Assembly: GCF_046250185.1 (NCBI RefSeq)
Contig: NZ_CP176469.1
DNA: 64,000 nt
Source of the DNA: Litorimonas sp046250185
GTDB taxonomy: Bacteria > Pseudomonadota > Alphaproteobacteria > Caulobacterales > Maricaulaceae
Direction: 5' to 3' (one strand)
In this document: positions 27,165 to 35,544 of the stretch, piece by piece
How positions within the stretch are numbered: position 1 is the stretch's first letter
Layout of the letters: the number at the start of each line of letters is the position of its first letter
Notes under the pieces: model-generated
What the model was told of the DNA's origin: nothing
Databases searched by the model: none
The model's input: the letters and a program-made list of their open reading frames with translations, nothing else
Position numbers and translations under genes: made by a program

Positions 27165-28790
27165 CTATTCCTCTGGCGGCGGCAGGAGGTCTAATTTCCA
27201 CTTATCTGGATCAGGGGCATCTGCGTCTGGCAATTCGATTGTATCGAAATGCTTGTTTTGCGAACGAATAGGATTGTTGCGGAACTGATTATTAAACCCT
27301 CCAATGTCGTCTAGGACAGTTGTAGAGGGGCCGCCATTATTGATCGAGTTGCCGCCTATTTCAGGCGCAAGTTGTCTCTGCGTCCCCATAGTACGGCTTG
27401 TGGCGGATACTCCCGGACCACGGTCTGTCCCGCGACCTGCCAGCCCGTTAAAGCTCTCAAACCCCGTCGCATCACGTCCTTTGAAACGGCGCAGATATTC
27501 AGGACATTCCAAGTGAGTTTTGCCCGCTTCGCGACACCGAATGTCGATTGTTAGACCGTCATAGCCCTTGCCAGGGGAGTTTCCGTAAGAGCCTGGCGCG
27601 AGAGTCCAGCCTGAATTACCAGGCGAATTGCGGCGCGTACCGCCACCAGGTGGATTGGCGATATTGCCGCCACCGCTGCTAGGGCCAGCGATAGCTGGGT
27701 TTCGCGGCGCTCCGCCTGCACCGGGGTTTGTCGGCCTAAGCGGGCGGTCTTTTTTCAATAAATCCAAAAACGGATCAGATTGTGACTGCGGTACAGCCTT
27801 TTGCAATTCCTCCGAACTTGTCGGCGCGTCTGGCGAGGCCAAGACTGTTGGCGCTGTCGTCACCACGGGTGTGTCAGGCGTAATGGTCTCAACCTTTGGC
27901 GGCTCAATCGTCGGTGTTGGCGCTGGCGTAGGGGCGGGCGGCACGATTTCAGGCTCTGGCAGCGGCGGCAGATCTGCGAGATCAGGTAAGTCTGGCAGAG
28001 GTTCTTCGATTACAGGTCCAGGAGCTGGTGGTTGCTCGGTGGGTTGCGGCGTAACAAATGGGGTTGGGTCTGGCGCAATGTCTGGTTCTGGCAGAGGCTC
28101 GAAAATCTCAATCTCGACCTCGGGTTCTGGTTCTGGCGCAGGGGGAATATAGGGCCGCCACTCGGAGGGTTGTGGTTCTGGATCAGGCACAATCGGCTCT
28201 TGAATAATAGGCTCAGGCTGAGGCTCAAAGATTTCCACGATCGGCTCAGGTTCGGGTTCCGGTGGAGCTGGCTCAATGACGGGTTCGATCACAGGCTCAG
28301 GCAGCGGCTCGGGAATAATTTCGGGCAGAGGTTCAAGAATAACTTCAGGTTCAGGCTCCACGATCTCTTGCGCCAAAATCTCTGGCGGCGGGGGGGGAGG
28401 CGGCGTTGGTTCTGGCTCTGGTTCAGGTGTGGGAGGCGGAGGTGTCGGAGCAGGCTGCGGAGTAGGTTGAGGACGCGGCTTTGGCTTCACACGCGGGGCC
28501 GTCGCAGGCGCTGGCACAGCGGGTCGCAGATCAACCTCTGGCGGAGGCGGCGTTTCCTCAACAGGGGCGAGTTCCTCAAAACTGACGATCTGCACAGGGA
28601 TCGGGTCAGGCTCATCAGGTTTAAGATCAGGGACAATGAAATTCGATGATAGGGCGAAGACAAGTGCGACATGAATAGCAAAGACAAGCGCGATAATGGA
28701 GGTAACGCGCTGCGCATCATCATCAAAGAAATCCGATATCGGATCATCATCGTGATAGGGCGAAAAGTTCGCATAGAATGTGACGGGCAT
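27165..28790 (-). CDS. Proline-rich, TonB/TolA-like membrane-anchored protein without a TonB C-terminal domain
   Basis: About 541 residues. A short cytoplasmic head is followed by one membrane helix (around residues 25-50, IALVFAIHVALVFALSS), then roughly 280 residues dominated by P, E and V in PEPEP/PPPP repeats, then a Gly/Asn-rich region. The end is a compact segment with two cysteines (IDIRCREAGKTHLECPEYL). Start ATG 28790 is preferred over 28814. The layout is that of TonB or TolA (anchor plus stiff periplasm-spanning rod), but I cannot see the conserved TonB C-terminal fold, and no exbB/exbD are nearby. The complementary strand shows long spurious frames because of the repeats. Role unknown; envelope spanning is inferred. 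Confidence 0.75.
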   Translation of the reverse strand: MPVTFYANFSPYHDDDPISDFFDDDAQRVTSIIALVFAIHVALVFALSSNFIVPDLKPDEPDPIPVQIVSFEELAPVEETPPPPEVDLRPAVPAPATAPRVKPKPRPQPTPQPAPTPPPPTPEPEPEPTPPPPPPPEILAQEIVEPEPEVILEPLPEIIPEPLPEPVIEPVIEPAPPEPEPEPIVEIFEPQPEPIIQEPIVPDPEPQPSEWRPYIPPAPEPEPEVEIEIFEPLPEPDIAPDPTPFVTPQPTEQPPAPGPVIEEPLPDLPDLADLPPLPEPEIVPPAPTPAPTPTIEPPKVETITPDTPVVTTAPTVLASPDAPTSSEELQKAVPQSQSDPFLDLLKKDRPLRPTNPGAGGAPRNPAIAGPSSGGGNIANPPGGGTRRNSPGNSGWTLAPGSYGNSPGKGYDGLTIDIRCREAGKTHLECPEYLRRFKGRDATGFESFNGLAGRGTDRGPGVSATSRTMGTQRQLAPEIGGNSINNGGPSTTVLDDIGGFNNQFRNNPIRSQNKHFDTIELPDADAPDPDKWKLDLLPPPEE

Positions 28791-28927
28791 TGTCAAAGGG
28801 TGGCGACTCTTCAAAGTTGAAGCTCTAGCCTAGTCGCTCCTACCTCGCCCGCCAAGGGGGACGCTGCCATGAATTTGGGGGTGGCGGCTTAAATTTCGGT
28901 TAGACAGCCGCCGCCTTTTGGGGTGAT

Positions 28928-29038
28928 TTACATAGATTGCGCGACGATCAGTAGGGCCGCAATTCCCAGCGTCCCGATCAAAACACACACTTCAAAGCTC
29001 AATTCTTTCGTCATCACATTCACCATCTTATTTTTCAT
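28928..29038 (-). CDS. Possible 36-residue single-pass membrane peptide
   Basis: In the 318-base gap between the proline-rich gene and the DMT exporter, the minus strand has an ATG-to-TAA frame of 36 codons. It has a short charged N-terminus (MKNKMVNVMTKE) followed by a hydrophobic helix (CVLIGTLGIAALLIVAQ). An AAGGA lies between the first two candidate starts, so translation may begin at the second ATG (29026). Charge distribution fits a small membrane peptide. There is no recognisable family, so this may be chance. The rest of the gap shows only promoter-like AT stretches and no terminator. Confidence 0.4.
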   Translation of the reverse strand: MKNKMVNVMTKELSFEVCVLIGTLGIAALLIVAQSM

Positions 29039-29108
29039 CCTTATGGGCTTAAAACATGACGAGAATTTGGCGGTGCTGTGAATTCTTTGTAACGCTTTCT
29101 GGTGTTAT

Positions 29109-30026
29109 CTAGGGCATTGGCCCCTCTGGATGAAGGTCGTGAGCCGTAGGTTTGGCCCGTGCGCGATTGCGCCATAGGATGATTGCCACGCCGCCCAGTG
29201 TCATAAGGCCACCAATGATGAAACCCTCAACCAGGGGTTCTTTGAGGATCAACACGCTACCAATGACTCCGATTAGCACCATGATAAGGCCAGACGGCGC
29301 GACCGTGTGTATCGGTAGACGCTGTAGCAGCCAGTAATAGCTAGCATGCGCCACAATGGACACGAGCAAGGTCGAATAAGTTAGCGCGGCCAAAAACGGC
29401 CAGCGCGTGTCAGGCGACGTAATCGCGCGGAGTTGATCTTGTTCAGTCAATAGGCTCAGCGGCCACAGGACAATCGTGCCAATGACTGCAAACCACGCGA
29501 GGAGTTGCAGAGGGCCGATGCCTTCGACCTTTTTGACAATGATTGCTCCAATAGCTTCGCTCATCGCGGCGCAGGCCATAAACACAATCCCCAAGTGATA
29601 AAAAGGCCCCGCAGCCTCGCTTGGCTTTGACAGGCCGATAATCACAACACCCATAAAGGCGAGTGTCATGCCGAGTAAGCGCCACCCTCCGATCCGCTCT
29701 GACAGGAATATAACAGACAGCAAAATCGCAAATGGCATATAAAGCTCAATCGTAACGGCTGCCGCAGATGCTGTTGTCATCTTCATAGCAGGAAACATAA
29801 AGGCATAATTCAGCGCCCCATATCCTAACCCGCCAAGCAGTACAGCGCGCATCTGTCCTCTATGCCATTTCAGGAATGGCAGCATGAGCAGCATGACAAT
29901 CGTTGCGCGGCAGGCAGCGTAAAACAACGGATCGGCATTATTCTGCACCGTGAATTTCATTACGACGAAATGCAGCCCCCATGCGGTGCAAACCATTAGC
30001 AGAACAAAAAACTCTTTTATCGGCAT
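29109..30026 (-). CDS. DMT-superfamily (EamA) transporter
   Basis: A 305-residue inner-membrane protein with ten predicted helices in two EamA repeats (about 5-138 and 150-290). These transporters (RhaT/YdcZ/EamA type) move small metabolites such as amino acids or sugars, mostly outwards. The substrate is not decidable. It stands alone, divergent from the aminotransferase gene with about 80 bp between starts, which might hint at amino-acid export, but that is only a neighbour argument. Confidence 0.88.
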   Translation of the reverse strand: MPIKEFFVLLMVCTAWGLHFVVMKFTVQNNADPLFYAACRATIVMLLMLPFLKWHRGQMRAVLLGGLGYGALNYAFMFPAMKMTTASAAAVTIELYMPFAILLSVIFLSERIGGWRLLGMTLAFMGVVIIGLSKPSEAAGPFYHLGIVFMACAAMSEAIGAIIVKKVEGIGPLQLLAWFAVIGTIVLWPLSLLTEQDQLRAITSPDTRWPFLAALTYSTLLVSIVAHASYYWLLQRLPIHTVAPSGLIMVLIGVIGSVLILKEPLVEGFIIGGLMTLGGVAIILWRNRARAKPTAHDLHPEGPMP

Positions 30027-30108
30027 AGTCGTCCCTGTGAGCGCTGGACGAATGATCCATCGCTGCCTATGGCTGACTTATAGGGAACTCGGATTGTAAA
30101 GAACAGCT

Positions 30109-31281
30109 ATGACACATCTCTCTGATCGTATTTCGCGCGTTGCTACGTCCGCGACAATGGCGATGACGCAAGCGGCGCGTGATCTAAAAGCGCAGGGCCG
30201 CGACATCATAAGCTTGTCGGCTGGGGAACCTGATTTCGATACGCCTGTTCATATTCGGGACGCCGCCAAGGCGGCTATGGATGCAGGGCAGACACGCTAC
30301 ACGGCTGTTGACGGTATTGCCGAACTGAAAGCCGCGATTTCGGCGAAGTTTTCGCGCGATAACGGGCTAACCTATAGTGCCTCGCAGATTTCAGTCGCGC
30401 CCGGCGGAAAGCCTGTCATCTTTAACGCGCTGGCCGTCTTGGTCGGCGCAGGGGACGAGGTCATCGTGCCAGCGCCGTGCTGGGTCAGCTATCCCGAAAT
30501 GGTGCGTCTGTGCGACGCAACGCCTATCATCGTGCCCTGCGGCGCAGACACAGATTATAAACTCACGCCCGATGCGTTGGCGGCGGCCATTACACCCCGT
30601 ACAAAATGGCTTATGCTTAATTCTCCGTCTAACCCCACGGGCGCGGCTTACACGTCGAATGAATTAGAGGCGCTGGCAAATGTTTTGCGCGACCATCCGC
30701 AAATATTGATCCTTTGCGATGATATTTACGAGCATCTGGTTTATGATGATTTCAAATTCGCAACCATGGCAGAGGTCGCGCCTGACTTGTTCGAGCGCAC
30801 GCTGACCATGAACGGCGTGTCAAAAGCTTACGCCATGACAGGGTGGCGAATTGGCTATGCGGGCGGGCCAGACTGGCTCATCGGCGCGATGCGCAAATAT
30901 ATCGGGCAGACAACCAGCAATCCCTGTTCGATCAGCCAATGGGCCGCCGTGGCCGCCTTGAACGGACCGCAAGATTTCTTGAATGACTGGCGCACCGCTT
31001 ATGCCCGCCGCCGCGATATGATGGTGCAGCGACTAAACGGTATGAAAGGTTTGTCATGCCAAGCACCGCCGGGCGCTTTCTACGTGTTCGTCGACTGTTC
31101 AGCCGTGACAGATAATGACTCTGACTTGGCCATGTCATTATTACGAGAGCAAGGCGTCGCAACTGTGCCAGGGTCAGCCTTTCATGCGCCAGGGCATTTG
31201 CGTTTCTCCTATGCCGCGAGCGATGAAGAATTGCGCGAGGCGTGCGACAGATTAGAAGCACGGTTTGGCCGATTATCTTAA
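30109..31281 (+). CDS. Aspartate/tyrosine-type class I aminotransferase
   Basis: A 390-residue PLP-dependent aminotransferase of fold type I (subgroup I-gamma, like the AspC/AatA enzymes of alphaproteobacteria and Thermus). The PLP lysine is Lys239 (GVSKAYAMTGWRIGYAGG begins at residue 236). NSPSNPTG and LCDDIYEHL bind the cofactor and substrate. The likely reaction is aspartate + 2-oxoglutarate to oxaloacetate + glutamate, perhaps also prephenate. It is a single gene, 75 bases upstream of dps. Confidence 0.9.
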   Translation: MTHLSDRISRVATSATMAMTQAARDLKAQGRDIISLSAGEPDFDTPVHIRDAAKAAMDAGQTRYTAVDGIAELKAAISAKFSRDNGLTYSASQISVAPGGKPVIFNALAVLVGAGDEVIVPAPCWVSYPEMVRLCDATPIIVPCGADTDYKLTPDALAAAITPRTKWLMLNSPSNPTGAAYTSNELEALANVLRDHPQILILCDDIYEHLVYDDFKFATMAEVAPDLFERTLTMNGVSKAYAMTGWRIGYAGGPDWLIGAMRKYIGQTTSNPCSISQWAAVAALNGPQDFLNDWRTAYARRRDMMVQRLNGMKGLSCQAPPGAFYVFVDCSAVTDNDSDLAMSLLREQGVATVPGSAFHAPGHLRFSYAASDEELREACDRLEARFGRLS

Positions 31282-31355
31282 TCGGAAAAAACGATGAAAC
31301 CTATGGGTTGAATATCCGTTTTCCTTCCCAACATATGATGTAACAGGAGAGACTT

Positions 31356-31823
31356 ATGGATATTAATATTGGCATTAGCGCGGAGAAACGCAAAGCCTCA
31401 GCCGAGGCCGTGCGCAAACTTATGGCGGACACTTATACGCTATATCTAAAAACGCATGGCTATCATTGGAACGTCGAAGGCCCGCATTTTCAGCAGCTCC
31501 ATATTCAATTTATGGATCAATATACCGAGATGTGGACCGCCGTAGATGAGTTGGCAGAGCGCATCCGCGCGCTAGGATATTTGGCGCCTGCTTCCTATGC
31601 AGATATGGCGAAAATTTCGTCGATCAAAGAAGAAGATGGGACACCTGACTGGAAGACTATGGTCAAAAATCTTGCTCAAGGCCATGAACAAGTCGCCAAA
31701 ACGGCGCGGGATGTCTTGCGCGTCGCAGAAGACGCTGGCGATGACGCGACCGCCGATGTAGTTGGCCCGCGCGTGACATTGCACGAGAAGACAGCTTGGA
31801 TGTTGCGCGCCACGGCTAGCTAG
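31356..31823 (+). CDS. dps: Dps-family ferritin-like DNA-protection protein
   Basis: A 155-residue Dps. The ferroxidase residues of the family are in place: His37 (GYHWNVEG), Asp64 and Glu68 (VDELAERIRALG). The four-helix bundle length is normal. Dps forms a dodecamer that oxidises and stores iron with peroxide, and shields DNA. The N-terminus is short and only weakly basic, so DNA binding is less sure than iron storage. An AGGAGAG ribosome site precedes the start. It converges on the hybrid kinase gene with ten bases between stops. Confidence 0.93.
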   Translation: MDINIGISAEKRKASAEAVRKLMADTYTLYLKTHGYHWNVEGPHFQQLHIQFMDQYTEMWTAVDELAERIRALGYLAPASYADMAKISSIKEEDGTPDWKTMVKNLAQGHEQVAKTARDVLRVAEDAGDDATADVVGPRVTLHEKTAWMLRATAS

Positions 31824-31833
31824 GCACTGCGAC

Positions 31834-34266
31834 CTAAGACGCGCGTAGAGCTTTTTCAACGTATGTGTCTAAGAGCTGTTCCAGTTTTTCAATCAGCTTG
31901 TGCTGCCTGACGGGCTTAGTGAGATAGTCATTCATGCCAGCTTGCAGACACAGCCCGCGATCATGCGACAAGGCGTGGCCCGTTAGCGCAATAATCGGTA
32001 GGCGGGCCAAGCCCTGCATCCGCTCAATCGCGCGAATTTGACGAGTCGCGTCATAACCGTCCATCACGGGCATAGACACGTCCATCAAAATCGCTGCGTA
32101 TTCTGTCGGGCCATCGCTAAACATGCGCACGGCTTCTGCGCCGTCATGGGCAAATACTGGGCGATAATCGCTGTCTTCTAGCATTAGGCGCACAACGTCT
32201 CTGTTTAACGCGAAATCTTCAGCAACAAGTATTGGAGTTTTGGACTTAACGGATATAGGCGGCTCGGATGGTGGGGAGATCGCCTGTTTGGGTCTAGGTG
32301 GTGCGCTCGCCACGGCCGTTTGAACCGCGCTGAGAAGGCGTTTTTCGCGCACAGGTTTGACGATGTATTGTCGTATCCCGATCTCTGCCAAGGCGCCGCT
32401 ATTGATGTTTTGGTCGCATGAAGACAGCATAATCATGGGCGGCGGGTGGCCCTGATAGAGAGACTTTATCTGCCGCGCCAAATCTTCGCCGTTACAGCCG
32501 GGCATCTGGTAGTCCAGCAAGATAAAATCGATCTTTTGTTCAAGATGGCTTTGCCGACCGATAATGTCTATCGCCTCTAGGCTATTGCAACTGGTCAGAG
32601 TTTTCACGCCCCACATAGCGAGTTGTTCTGATAGCACGATGCGATTGGTTTCAATATCATCGACGATCAGCGCGGTCTTCCCAACCAGCGAAGTAAAGTC
32701 TGGCACCTCAATCATGGCATCAAAGTCCAGTGGCATTGGCACGATGAAACCAAAAGACGAGCCTTCGCCGACAACAGAAGACACCTGCATCCGCCCGCCC
32801 ATCATTTCAATAATGCCTTTTGAAATCGTCAGGCCCAGCCCCGTTCCGCCGTAAACGCGCGTCGTGCTTCCGTCCGCCTGTGTGAACTTATCAAAGATAT
32901 TGGCAAGCTTTTCTTCCGCAACACCAATGCCTGTATCAATCACATTGACGGTAATAATGCCCAGTGTGTTGCGCTCAACCACGTCAACTTTGATTGTGAT
33001 ATGACCTTGGTCCGTGAACTTAATAGCATTGCCAATCAGGTTGATCAGAGTTTGGCGAAGGCGACCAATATCGCCGATAAATGAGCGAGGCATGCTGACG
33101 GGATAATCGATAATCAGCTCAAGTCCCTTGTCTTGGGCCTCGCTTCGCAGCATTGTCGTCAAATCATTAATAAGAGTTTTGAGATCCATCGGCACAGGAT
33201 CAAGCTCCATCGCGCCCGCCTCGATTTTAGAGAAATCAAGAATATCATTGATGATCGATAGCAGGGCCGTCGCGGAATTGTTGATCACATCGACAAACTC
33301 TCGCTGACGGCTTGTCACGGGAGAATTTGCGAGCAGTTCTGCCATGCCCAAAATGCCGTTCATAGGCGTGCGGATTTCATGGCTCATATTGGCAAGGAAT
33401 TCTGACTTAGCCTGATTGGCCGCAATCGCTTGATCCTTCATGCGTTCTAGCTCGGCAGAGCGGCGCACATCGGCAGTGATGTCTTTCACGAAGGCCCGTA
33501 TTTTGATCGGCCGCCCGTCTTCGTTTCGGATCAATTCACCACTCGTGCGGCTCCAGCGTTCATTGCCTTTGCGACTAACCGTGCGGCAGCTCACTTGAAA
33601 CTTAGACTGCGTAGATGACAGGCTAGCAATCGCTTTTTTAAACTTCGCGCGGTCGTCTTGATGAACGATCGTGATAATGCCAGCTTCTTCGACCTTTCGC
33701 TTATCCTCTTCGGAGAGATAGGCGCGAAACGATTCAGATAGACGATATTTTTTCGTCTCAAAATCATATGTCCAATATCCAGAATTACCGAGCGCCAGAG
33801 CCGACTCCAGCATTTCATCTTTTTCAACTAACTCGCTGACGTCAGTCGACATAGAGACTGTCAGGCCATTCGGAAGTGTTTTGCGCAAATGTCTATGGGT
33901 TGTGCCGTCGCCTAGTGTCAGGAGATTTTGCGAGGCGAAATCAGGCGTATCTTTTTTGTGCCGAAGATCACGCGCGCTTAGTCGCTGGCGTTCTAAAAAC
34001 TCGGCGGTGATTAGCCCGTTTTTAATCATCAGATCATGACAGTCACTTAGCTTATCGCCGACTTGTAATTGATCTGGAGAAATCCCTAACTGGCGATAGA
34101 CTTCATTGCTTATCAGTTGATACCGTAGGTCTTCATCCAACACGCTTACACCCACATTCAGGGCGCTGCAAAGCGTATGCAGAAGTTCCGCTTCATGGCC
34201 TTCTGCCACGGACTTTGCATTCGGTGTATTGAGGGGGTGGGGAGAGGAGGTGTCCCGATGTGTCAC
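31834..34266 (-). CDS. Hybrid sensor histidine kinase with two PAS-like and two receiver domains
   Basis: 810 residues, no membrane helix, so cytoplasmic. Order: PAS-like domain (about 28-145), PAS/PAC (about 150-270), HisKA with His296 in MSHEIRTPMNGILG, HATPase (about 395-515, with NAIKFT, DTGIGV and GGTGLGLTIS), receiver 1 (about 530-650, Asp585 in LLDYQMPG), and receiver 2 (about 675-800, Asp729 in LMDVSMPVMDG). There is no Hpt domain, so phosphate would have to pass to a separate histidine phosphotransferase. No response regulator is adjacent. The PAS domains suggest a cytoplasmic or redox cue, but no ligand residues can be named. Confidence 0.93.
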   Translation of the reverse strand: MTHRDTSSPHPLNTPNAKSVAEGHEAELLHTLCSALNVGVSVLDEDLRYQLISNEVYRQLGISPDQLQVGDKLSDCHDLMIKNGLITAEFLERQRLSARDLRHKKDTPDFASQNLLTLGDGTTHRHLRKTLPNGLTVSMSTDVSELVEKDEMLESALALGNSGYWTYDFETKKYRLSESFRAYLSEEDKRKVEEAGIITIVHQDDRAKFKKAIASLSSTQSKFQVSCRTVSRKGNERWSRTSGELIRNEDGRPIKIRAFVKDITADVRRSAELERMKDQAIAANQAKSEFLANMSHEIRTPMNGILGMAELLANSPVTSRQREFVDVINNSATALLSIINDILDFSKIEAGAMELDPVPMDLKTLINDLTTMLRSEAQDKGLELIIDYPVSMPRSFIGDIGRLRQTLINLIGNAIKFTDQGHITIKVDVVERNTLGIITVNVIDTGIGVAEEKLANIFDKFTQADGSTTRVYGGTGLGLTISKGIIEMMGGRMQVSSVVGEGSSFGFIVPMPLDFDAMIEVPDFTSLVGKTALIVDDIETNRIVLSEQLAMWGVKTLTSCNSLEAIDIIGRQSHLEQKIDFILLDYQMPGCNGEDLARQIKSLYQGHPPPMIMLSSCDQNINSGALAEIGIRQYIVKPVREKRLLSAVQTAVASAPPRPKQAISPPSEPPISVKSKTPILVAEDFALNRDVVRLMLEDSDYRPVFAHDGAEAVRMFSDGPTEYAAILMDVSMPVMDGYDATRQIRAIERMQGLARLPIIALTGHALSHDRGLCLQAGMNDYLTKPVRQHKLIEKLEQLLDTYVEKALRAS

Positions 34267-34385
34267 GCGCTGTGCCCTTATTATTTGATCAAATCACTCC
34301 CACAACCTTTTGGCTAGGACGATATGATTAACAAAGCGCAAAACTGACTGTATGAATGTCGTATTGATTGTACTGCCATTTAAGC

Positions 34386-34420
34386 AAAAAAAACCGGGCA
34401 AACGCCTCAGCGCTGCCCGG
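34386..34420 (-). terminator. Strong Rho-independent terminator (end of the candidate sRNA)
   Basis: Reading the minus strand, CCGGGCA and TGCCCGG form a perfect 7-bp stem around a 13-base loop, followed by eight U. It lies 120 bases beyond the start side of the hybrid kinase gene and about 200 bases beyond the end of the LysR gene, so it serves a transcript that begins between them. Confidence 0.92.
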
Positions 34421-34500
34421 TAAAGTCTTCGCAATTCAATCGGGGAGAGTGAACGCGGTAAAAAACACAGGCAACTAAAGGGGAGGACGCTGCCGTGTTC
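34386..34500 (-). ncRNA. Candidate trans-acting small RNA with two C-rich (anti-Shine-Dalgarno) loops
   Basis: On the minus strand a roughly 115-nt transcript can be drawn. Hairpin 1 (34498 to 34465) has an 8-bp stem with one bulged U and a loop containing UCCUCCCC. Hairpin 2 (34457 to 34430) has an 8-bp stem with one G-U pair and one bulged U, and a loop containing CUCUCCCC. The terminator follows. The G-U pair in hairpin 2 works only as minus-strand RNA. A sigma-70-like promoter (TTCAAA, 17 bases, TATATC) is correctly placed so that RNA would start at about 34500, two bases before hairpin 1. The design recalls CU-rich-loop sRNAs of alphaproteobacteria such as GsrN and the cuckoo RNAs; homology was not tested. 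Confidence 0.65.
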
Positions 34501-34507
34501 TGATACT

Positions 34508-34536
34508 GATATAGGTAACGCAAACCCGACTTTGAA
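34508..34536 (-). promoter_or_regulatory. Sigma-70-like promoter for the candidate sRNA
   Basis: On the minus strand, TTCAAA (34536-34531) and TATATC (34513-34508) are separated by exactly 17 bases. Four of six bases match the -10 consensus; the -35 is weaker. No EcfG-type GGAAC/CGTT pair is seen at the same place. Confidence 0.5.
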
Positions 34537-34553
34537 CACATAGCGCCGCAAGT

Positions 34554-34577
34554 AAGCTATGCAAAAAAGCATAGCTT
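34554..34577. repeat. Perfect 9-bp inverted repeat with A6/T6 loop downstream of the LysR gene
   Basis: AAGCTATGC and GCATAGCTT are exact complements around six A (six U in the minus-strand RNA). It lies 47 bases past the LysR stop and just upstream of the sRNA promoter. It lacks a trailing U-run, so it is not a normal terminator. It could end or stabilise the LysR message, or be an operator. Confidence 0.6.
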
Positions 34578-34623
34578 TGCTGAAATCTGTTCAGGAATGG
34601 GTCATATTGCACAAATATCGCGC

Positions 34624-35532
34624 TTAAAGCTGGTAATTATCCCAGTTTTTCGCTGTCCGCATCAGGAATTCGCGAAAGACCTTGGCCTTGACCGACCCGC
34701 GCAACTCGCTGGGATAGACAAAGAACAAATCAAATGATTCGCCGCGGAGCTTTGGCAGCACCCTGACAAGGCGCGTTGAGGACGCTGTCATATAATCCGG
34801 CAAGCCTGCCAACCCGATGCCTGCCTCTGCGGCCCGCATAATACCATGCAGGTTGTTGACGGTCATAACAGGTGTGCGCGGTTTTCCCTCTCGTCCGACC
34901 GACAACACCCAATTCGCGCTGTGCAGATTTTTGGGCATTAGGTCGCCAAAGGCGACAATTTTGTGATTATCGAGGTCTTCCGCAGATGTAGGGGCGCCGT
35001 ATTCCGACAGGTAATTATGGGACGCAAATAGCGATTGCGAAATACGCCCCAATTTGCGTTCAATCACATCCCCCTGTGTGGACGGCCAGGGCCGCAAGGC
35101 GCAATCCACATCAAACGTCGACAGGTCGTGTTCCTCGTCTTCCAAAATCAACTGCACATCAATATCGGGATAAGCCTTGAGGAAATCTGGCAGGATTGAC
35201 GTCAGCCAGTTAGAACCCAGTGAGATTGGCGAAGAAATGCGTAGCGTACCCTCAGGCGCTTGGCGGCTGTTTTTGACATTGGCTTCCACCATGGCAATCC
35301 GCTGAGCCACGTTCTCTGCCGTCTCAAACAACATCCGGCCCTGCTCTGTTAGGGTGAGGCCGCGCGCGTGGCGATGAAAGAGCGGTGTGTCGAGACCTTG
35401 CTCTAGCGCCGTGATTTGACGGCTGACGGCGGATTGAGAAATACGCAATTTATCAGCAGCTCCCGTTAGCGACCCTGTCTCGGCCGCCGCGTGAAACGTC
35501 TTCAATTTATCCCAGTCGAGGGAGTCTGGCAT
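34624..35532 (-). CDS. LysR-family transcriptional regulator
   Basis: A 302-residue LysR regulator. It has an N-terminal winged helix-turn-helix (about 5-65, LKTFHAAAETGSLTGAADKL and SQSAVSRQI) and a C-terminal periplasmic-binding-like effector domain (about 92-295). In alphaproteobacteria a LysR gene is often found beside trxB, as here, with 12 bases between trxB and this gene's start on the same strand, so it is probably co-transcribed with trxB rather than divergent from its target. The effector is unknown; redox control of its neighbours is a guess. Confidence 0.92.
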   Translation of the reverse strand: MPDSLDWDKLKTFHAAAETGSLTGAADKLRISQSAVSRQITALEQGLDTPLFHRHARGLTLTEQGRMLFETAENVAQRIAMVEANVKNSRQAPEGTLRISSPISLGSNWLTSILPDFLKAYPDIDVQLILEDEEHDLSTFDVDCALRPWPSTQGDVIERKLGRISQSLFASHNYLSEYGAPTSAEDLDNHKIVAFGDLMPKNLHSANWVLSVGREGKPRTPVMTVNNLHGIMRAAEAGIGLAGLPDYMTASSTRLVRVLPKLRGESFDLFFVYPSELRGSVKAKVFREFLMRTAKNWDNYQL

Positions 35533-35544
35533 CTATTCGCCCAT

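Noticed and set aside
28032..28649. A 205-codon plus-strand frame rich in W, G and R
   Set aside because: It is the complement of the proline/glutamate repeat region of the minus-strand gene; the composition is a shadow of the repeats.
34294..34572. A 92-codon minus-strand frame in the LysR/kinase gap
   Set aside because: It runs through the strong terminator and the sRNA candidate and has no ribosome site or motif.
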